A stretch of 37,746 nt of DNA from Deltaproteobacteria bacterium. Lineage in GTDB: Bacteria > Desulfobacterota > Syntrophia > Syntrophales > Smithellaceae. Below the pieces are notes generated by a model. That model was not told where the DNA came from, searched no databases, and was given only the letters and a program-made list of their open reading frames with translations. The position numbers were made by a program, and so were the translations under genes. Location: contig JAGVUJ010000154.1 in the NCBI GenBank assembly GCA_019136325.1, positions 1 to 37,746 on the forward strand, read 5' to 3'. Below, one piece after another: positions 33,357 to 37,746 of the stretch; positions within the stretch are counted from its first letter, which is position 1; the number at the start of each line of letters is the position of its first letter.

Positions 33357-35981
33357 ATGATGATAGAAAATAACAATTCGACAATGTCTGATCATAGCGA
33401 AGAATATTATGCCGGACGTCTTTATGACGATCAAAATTTTCTTCAATTTCGTTTAGCCAAGACGTTTCTTTCCCGTGTGTCTATTGCCGACGAATACGTG
33501 GATTCCCTCAAAAAGCTTTCACGCGACGGCGTCATCGTTTACGCTTTAAACCAGCGGAGCGAATTGAACAGCCTGATCATATACGAACTTTTCAAGCGTA
33601 ACGATGTTCCCATTCCGGAATATTGTCACGGTATGAATATGTCCTTCTGGCATCCTTTGCCGCAAATGCTGAAATTCTTCTGGTCATCTTTTTTACGACG
33701 GATGGGCCGGGAACAGAAAGCCTGGCGGGGCAAACTGGCCTATATCGAAAAGACAATCCGGGAGAAAAAAAGCATTGTGATTCATCTGGGAGAATCGGAA
33801 TTCATAGAAGACCGGTCAGCGGAAAGCGCGATGACAACCCTGCTTGACATCCAGAGAAAAATGGACGTTCCGATTTTTGTTGTGCCGGTGCTGGTTTCCT
33901 ACGGTCGCCGCCGTGAAAAAGAAGACGAAGATGTGTGGAATATTCTTTTTGGACAAACGGAACATACCGGAGCCCTGCGCCGCCTGATCACCTTTGCGCG
34001 CTATTCCAGCAATGCATTTGTCATTCCTGCGGAACCGATCAAATTATCCGACTATCTTCATACAACCAAAAATGTTTCTTCCGAAGCGATGGTCCGTGAA
34101 CTGCGCGGGGAATTGATCGACCGTATCGATAAGGAAAAAAGCGCGATTGTCGGACCGGCCCTGAAATCCCGCGAAGAGCTTATCGGCATGGTCCTGAGCG
34201 ATGAGTCGCTGAAAAAATTCATCAATGATTATTCTTCCAGAGAAGAAAAAGACAAAATAAAGGTGAAAAAAGAGGCCCGCCGTTATCTTTATGAGATCGC
34301 CGCTGATTACAGCGAGACGATGATTGCCATATGGAAGAAAGTCCTGAGCTGGCTCTGGAACGATATTTACGACGGTTTATCCATCGATAAAGAGGGCATG
34401 ACCAGGATAAGAAATATTTCCAAAAAAATGCCCTTCGTGATTGTTCCGTGTCATCGCAGTCATATCGATTATCTTCTGATTCATTATGTTTTTTATATGA
34501 ATAATATACAGCTTCCTTTCATTGCCGCGGGAAACAACTTGTCTTTTTTCCCCATGGGCTATATTTTCCGCAAATCCGGCGCTTTCTTTCTCAGACGAAG
34601 TTTCCGGGGCAATAAAGTGTATTCGGAGGTCTTTTCGAAATATCTGGCGACGCTGTTGAAAGAGGGGCTTCCTCTGGAATTTTTTATTGAAGGCGGCCGC
34701 AGCCGTACGGGGAAAATGGTTATTCCCAAATACGGTCTTCTCTCCATGGTTCTCCAGGCCTATCAGGAAAAATATTGTGAAAATTTCGCCGCGATTCCCG
34801 TTTACATCGGTTATGACCGCGTGATCGAAGAAAAGTCCTACCTGAAGGAACTTGCCGGTGAATCCAAAACGCCCGAAAATACGGCAGAGATCATCAAGAC
34901 CGGTAAAATATTGACCAAAAGATTCGGCCGCGTTTATGTCAATATCGGCGAGCCGATGATTATGAAGGATTATCTCGCGGCACAGGAAAAGCCGATAGAG
35001 CAGATGTCTCTGGAAGAACGGCAGAGTCTTTACCGGAAAATCGGTTATGAAATTGTTCTGGAAATCAACAAAGTTTCCGTGGTCACGCCTTTTGCCTTGG
35101 TTGCCTCCGTCATTTTAAGCCATGATCGCCGGGGAATATCATATAATGATTTGGTGTACGTTTTAAATGAGTTTTACGAGTATCTCAGTGTAAAAAAGGT
35201 GAAATTTGCGGAAACATTCGCCCATCGCGACAAGGCAATCATTGACGCGCTGAATATGTTTGTTCAGGCCGGATTTATTTCCAAAATCGAAGCGGAAAAA
35301 GATGAAGTTGAGGAAATGCAGGAAGTTGTATATTCATTGAAAGAAGAACGCCGGCTGAATCTGGAATATTATAAAAACAATATTCTGCATTTTTTTATTC
35401 CCCTGTGTTTTGTCGCCACCTCTATCATTAAAAACAATGAAGATTTTATTTCTCCGAACCGTATTCTGGGAGACTATACTTTTCTTAAAAAACTGTTGTG
35501 GAATGAATTTATTTTCGATGAACATAAGGACGATCAGGAAGACGTCAACGAAGTTCTGGACTATTTATACGAAAGAAAAATGATTGAATCGGTCGAGCGG
35601 GACGGCCAGGTCATGATTGAAATAAAAGGTCGGGGAAGCAAGAAGCTCAAGCCGTTTGCCGACCTGATTCATAATTATCTCGAAGCATTCTGGATTGTGA
35701 TGAGAAGCTGTTTATATCTGAAGAAAAATCCTCTGCCCAAAAAAGAATGGCTGAAAAAAATCATGGCGCTGGGCGACAGAATGTACCGCAAGGGTGAAGT
35801 CTTGAGGAAGGAAGCGCTTTCGCAGGCAAACTATCAAAACGTCATCATTTATCTGGAAGACGCTGATCTCATTAAATCGTTTAAAGATGAGAAAATCGAC
35901 AAAAAGGATGTGTCGTATACGCTGACCGAAAACAGGGCGGAAATGGAAGTGCTGCGTCGCCGTCTTTTCAAGTTCCTGTAA
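33357..35981 (+). CDS. plsB: Glycerol-3-phosphate acyltransferase (PlsB family)
   Basis: Membrane-associated enzyme that adds the first acyl chain to glycerol 3-phosphate in phospholipid synthesis. The HxxxxD motif is in PCHRSHIDYLL near residue 365, followed by FIAAGNNLSF, GAFFLRRSF, EFFIEGGRSRTGK near 442 and IPVYIGYDRVIEE, the four acyltransferase blocks of PlsB. At 874 residues it is close to the Gammaproteobacterial enzyme (about 800). Two ATGs (33357, 33360) are equivalent. Location after ptsI is probably just operon neighbourhood. Confidence 0.93.
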   Translation: MMIENNNSTMSDHSEEYYAGRLYDDQNFLQFRLAKTFLSRVSIADEYVDSLKKLSRDGVIVYALNQRSELNSLIIYELFKRNDVPIPEYCHGMNMSFWHPLPQMLKFFWSSFLRRMGREQKAWRGKLAYIEKTIREKKSIVIHLGESEFIEDRSAESAMTTLLDIQRKMDVPIFVVPVLVSYGRRREKEDEDVWNILFGQTEHTGALRRLITFARYSSNAFVIPAEPIKLSDYLHTTKNVSSEAMVRELRGELIDRIDKEKSAIVGPALKSREELIGMVLSDESLKKFINDYSSREEKDKIKVKKEARRYLYEIAADYSETMIAIWKKVLSWLWNDIYDGLSIDKEGMTRIRNISKKMPFVIVPCHRSHIDYLLIHYVFYMNNIQLPFIAAGNNLSFFPMGYIFRKSGAFFLRRSFRGNKVYSEVFSKYLATLLKEGLPLEFFIEGGRSRTGKMVIPKYGLLSMVLQAYQEKYCENFAAIPVYIGYDRVIEEKSYLKELAGESKTPENTAEIIKTGKILTKRFGRVYVNIGEPMIMKDYLAAQEKPIEQMSLEERQSLYRKIGYEIVLEINKVSVVTPFALVASVILSHDRRGISYNDLVYVLNEFYEYLSVKKVKFAETFAHRDKAIIDALNMFVQAGFISKIEAEKDEVEEMQEVVYSLKEERRLNLEYYKNNILHFFIPLCFVATSIIKNNEDFISPNRILGDYTFLKKLLWNEFIFDEHKDDQEDVNEVLDYLYERKMIESVERDGQVMIEIKGRGSKKLKPFADLIHNYLEAFWIVMRSCLYLKKNPLPKKEWLKKIMALGDRMYRKGEVLRKEALSQANYQNVIIYLEDADLIKSFKDEKIDKKDVSYTLTENRAEMEVLRRRLFKFL

Positions 35982-36010
35982 ATCTGTAAACCATTCTCTC
36001 TTCTTGAACA

Positions 36011-36766
36011 ATGAATGAAATGAAAAAAGAAAAAAGCACCAAACTTTTTCTGCATTTGAAAAAATGGCTGGAAAAAGCGGTAATGGATTACGGGATGATC
36101 CAAAAAGGCGATCGCCTGTTAATCGGCGTTTCCGGCGGTGCAGACAGCCTGGCGCTGCTGGATCTGCTCGACTCTCCCATGCTTTTCATTCCCGAATTTT
36201 CCTTCGTAGCCGTTAATATTGACATGGGCTTTGATCCGGAATATAAAATCTATGCCGCGTTGGAACACTATTTTCAGGAACACGACTACCGTTACGTCAT
36301 GGAAAAAACGGATATCGGCAATCTTGCGCATTCCGATTTCAACAAAAAGAATCCCTGTTTTTTATGTTCGCGGCTAAGACGCAAAAGAATATTTGAGATA
36401 GCCGACGCCGAAGGCTGCAACAAAATAGCGTTTGCCCATCATCGCGATGACATCATCGAAACGCTGCTGATCAACATGTTTTATGGCCGGGAAATCAGCA
36501 CCATGATGCCCGATCAGAGCATATTCGGCGGTAAACTGCACATTATCAGGCCATTGGCTTATCTTCGTGAAGCATTGGTCAAGAAATACAGCAGGGAGTG
36601 CAAGTTTCCCGTGCTGAAAAACGATTGTCCAACCAGTCGGATGTCCAAACGAGTCTATATCAAAAGGCTCCTTGATAATCTGGAAAAAGACAATAAAGAA
36701 ATCCGCGATAATATTTACAAGGCCATGAGCCACGTGAAGCCGGACTATCTTCTTCCCAAGAAGTAA
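36011..36766 (+). CDS. TtcA-like PP-loop tRNA-modifying ATPase
   Basis: A 251-residue PP-loop ATPase. SGGADS at residues 41-46 is the pyrophosphatase loop. CFLCSRLRRKRI near 117-128 supplies a CxxC pair and NDCPTSRM a third cysteine near 212, the pattern that holds the 4Fe-4S cluster in TtcA, which thiolates cytidine 32 of tRNA. FAHHRDDIIETLLIN is also typical. It is shorter than Escherichia coli TtcA (about 310), so a related thiolase with another target is possible. It follows plsB by 29 bases and ends right at a palindromic element. Confidence 0.88.
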   Translation: MNEMKKEKSTKLFLHLKKWLEKAVMDYGMIQKGDRLLIGVSGGADSLALLDLLDSPMLFIPEFSFVAVNIDMGFDPEYKIYAALEHYFQEHDYRYVMEKTDIGNLAHSDFNKKNPCFLCSRLRRKRIFEIADAEGCNKIAFAHHRDDIIETLLINMFYGREISTMMPDQSIFGGKLHIIRPLAYLREALVKKYSRECKFPVLKNDCPTSRMSKRVYIKRLLDNLEKDNKEIRDNIYKAMSHVKPDYLLPKK

Positions 36767-36888
36767 CGGCCTCGTTAAAAAGCCGGATGCGGCGTTGCGC
36801 TTCGTTACTCGTCGTTGCAGAGTACGCGAAAAGTACGCCTTACTCCTCGAGACTCGCACGCCTTGCCTGCGACATTTTAACAAGGCCG
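36767..36888. repeat. Palindromic intergenic element directly after the ttcA-like gene
   Basis: CGGCCTCGTTAAAA (36767-36780) is inverted at 36875-36888 with one mismatch in 14, starting one base after the TAA stop. The interior contains CGTTGC words, two direct GTACGC copies around a GAAAA centre, and CGCACGCCTTGCC. The design resembles the element at 12836-12946, so both may belong to a dispersed family. It might also protect the mRNA 3' end; there is no T-run after it. Confidence 0.6.
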
Positions 36889-36982
36889 TAAAAAAATGTA
36901 CCAATTATGTCACTTCGAACGAATGTGAGAAGTCTTAAAAAACAGAGACAAGAGTCAAAATTAATAATGAATAGAGAAAAAT

Positions 36983-37017
36983 GTTCTATGTTCAACGTTC
37001 CAAGTTCAAAGTTCAGA
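36983..37017. repeat. Heptanucleotide tandem array, five GTTCNNN units
   Basis: Five 7-base units follow without gaps: GTTCTAT, GTTCAAC, GTTCCAA, GTTCAAA, GTTCAGA; the consensus is near GTTCAAA. It lies in the 307-base gap between the ttcA-like gene and smpB. Degenerate heptamer arrays of this sort occur in intergenic DNA of several bacterial groups; function unknown. Confidence 0.75.
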
Positions 37018-37073
37018 AAACAGTGAAAGGAAAAAAATATAGCAATACTTTTTATTTCATGTAGAATTAAACC

Positions 37074-37550
37074 ATGGCAAAAGAAAACACAGCACAAAAA
37101 CTGATTGCGTCCAATAAAATGGCGCGTGTGAATTATGAAATCGGCGATATTTACGAAGCCGGTCTCGTTTTATCCGGAACGGAAGTAAAAGCATTGCGCG
37201 CCGGGAAAGCCAATCTTAAAGACAGCTATGCCGTCGTCAAAGACAACGAAGTGTTTATTAAAGAAATGCACATCAGTCCCTACGATTTCGGAAACCGATC
37301 CAATCATAATCCGCTCCGGATCCGCAAACTGCTTTTGCATAAACGCGAAATCAAAAGGCTCTACGGCAAGTCACGGGAAAAGGGACTGGCTCTCATTCCG
37401 CTGAAACTCTATTTTAAAAACGGCAAAGTTAAGGTGGAAATCGGCATCGGCAAAGGCAAAAAACTGTATGACCGTCGTCAGGATATCAAGCAGCGCGAAG
37501 AACGCCGTTCGCTATCCCGCGATTTCAAATCCAGGCAAATCAAAGTCTAA
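37074..37550 (+). CDS. smpB: SsrA-binding protein SmpB
   Basis: Partner of tmRNA in rescuing stalled ribosomes, 158 residues. The family blocks are all present: [29 protein letters not shown] begins near residue 14, followed by [33 protein letters not shown] and the basic C-terminal tail ([17 protein letters not shown]) that enters the decoding centre. A weak AAAGG lies upstream at about 37026. It lies 84 bases before ssrA, the usual arrangement, and both work together. Confidence 0.97.
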   Translation: MAKENTAQKLIASNKMARVNYEIGDIYEAGLVLSGTEVKALRAGKANLKDSYAVVKDNEVFIKEMHISPYDFGNRSNHNPLRIRKLLLHKREIKRLYGKSREKGLALIPLKLYFKNGKVKVEIGIGKGKKLYDRRQDIKQREERRSLSRDFKSRQIKV

Positions 37551-37587
37551 CAATGAATAATTTGTAAGACGTGGATTAATGTATCGT

Positions 37588-37616
37588 TTGACAAAACACA
37601 TCTAAGTGTTTATATT
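37588..37616 (+). promoter_or_regulatory. Sigma-70 promoter of ssrA
   Basis: A perfect -35 TTGACA (37588-37593) and -10 TATATT (37611-37616) are spaced by 17 bases. The expected start near 37623 would give a short 5' leader of about 12 nt, consistent with RNase P trimming to the mature tmRNA end. Confidence 0.8.
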
Positions 37617-37634
37617 ATATAAAAATATGAAAAA

Positions 37635-37746
37635 GGGGGCGTCACGGTTTCGACGGGGACATTTGAAGTTGTAGAAGCGTGCCGAGGTTCCTACAGGCCT
37701 CGTTAAACAGGTAGGAAACATATAATCGCAGACAACTACGATTACG
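37635..37746 (+). ncRNA. ssrA: Transfer-messenger RNA (tmRNA), 5' part, cut by window edge
   Basis: The sequence opens with the universal tmRNA 5' end GGGGGCGTCACGGTTTCGAC (37635-37654). The resume codon GCA is at 37728-37730 and the visible tag frame reads ADNYDY before the window ends. The 3' part with the rest of the tag, pseudoknots and CCA end lies outside. It acts with SmpB, encoded immediately upstream. Confidence 0.96.

Noticed and set aside
36983..37017. CRISPR-like array
   Set aside because: Units are 7 bases with no spacers and no cas genes nearby.
37697..37708. GGCCTCGTTAAA shared between tmRNA and the arm of the element at 36767
   Set aside because: In tmRNA the word lies in a conserved structural region; a 12-base match is likely chance.
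1..37746. Defence, phage or insertion-sequence modules
   Set aside because: No transposase, integrase, restriction, toxin-antitoxin or Cas-like protein is seen; all supported genes are core functions.

Overview
The window looks like a chromosomal stretch from a Desulfobacterota (deltaproteobacterial) genome, probably a relative of Syntrophus/Smithella. The basis is inference: the gene blocks phoH-pgpH-ybeY, ftsH-folP with a long FolP N-terminal extension, and a mannose-family PTS IID-HPr-EI block are typical of that group, base composition is moderate, and TTG/GTG starts are frequent. No phage, insertion sequence, CRISPR array or defence island is visible. Almost everything is housekeeping; the unusual material is in intergenic and regulatory sequence.

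Layout. 1-3013 (+): 3' end of a leucyl aminopeptidase, two oligopeptide/dipeptide ABC ATPases and a small alpha/beta hydrolase. 3014-3515: a cold-shock gene with a long hairpin-rich leader, closed by a bidirectional terminator shared with a convergent MATE exporter (3577-4965, -). 4993-8433 (+): miaA, a translationally coupled GT-A-type glycosyltransferase, then a lipoprotein parvulin with its own promoter; its terminator lies inside the end of the convergent panB. 8461-10175 (-): a DUF2520 dehydrogenase-like gene overlapping panB, suggesting a pantothenate operon. 10176-10702 is non-coding: inverted repeats plus a candidate structured RNA of about 190-235 nt on the minus strand ending in a clear terminator.

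10703-18804 (+): HAD phosphatase, tilS, a palindromic intergenic element, then ftsH, folP, acpS, tsaE, lysC and a ComEA-like helix-hairpin-helix membrane protein, ending in a terminator. lysC carries a strong internal Shine-Dalgarno and in-frame GTG where a separate regulatory beta subunit would start. 19008-30301 (-): a lytic transglycosylase, an SDR, ybeY, pgpH and phoH, then an M20 hydrolase, an inactive/active pair of M16 proteases, a two-helix membrane protein and a B12-domain-type radical SAM protein.

30500-36766 (+): PTS IID, HPr and enzyme I (no IIA, IIB or IIC here), the membrane acyltransferase PlsB and a TtcA-like PP-loop protein. 36767-37073 holds a palindromic element and a heptanucleotide tandem array. 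The window ends with smpB and the 5' part of ssrA (tmRNA) behind a near-consensus sigma-70 promoter.

Functional themes are translation and RNA quality control (miaA, tilS, ttcA-like, ybeY, smpB-ssrA, tsaE), envelope maintenance (parvulin, FtsH, transglycosylase, M16 pair, PlsB), cofactor supply (folP, panB, acpS) and PTS phosphotransfer. No clear new multi-gene system is visible. The best candidates for novelty are the minus-strand RNA near 10335-10581, the switch-like leader of the cold-shock gene, the partial PTS block and the coupled glycosyltransferase.
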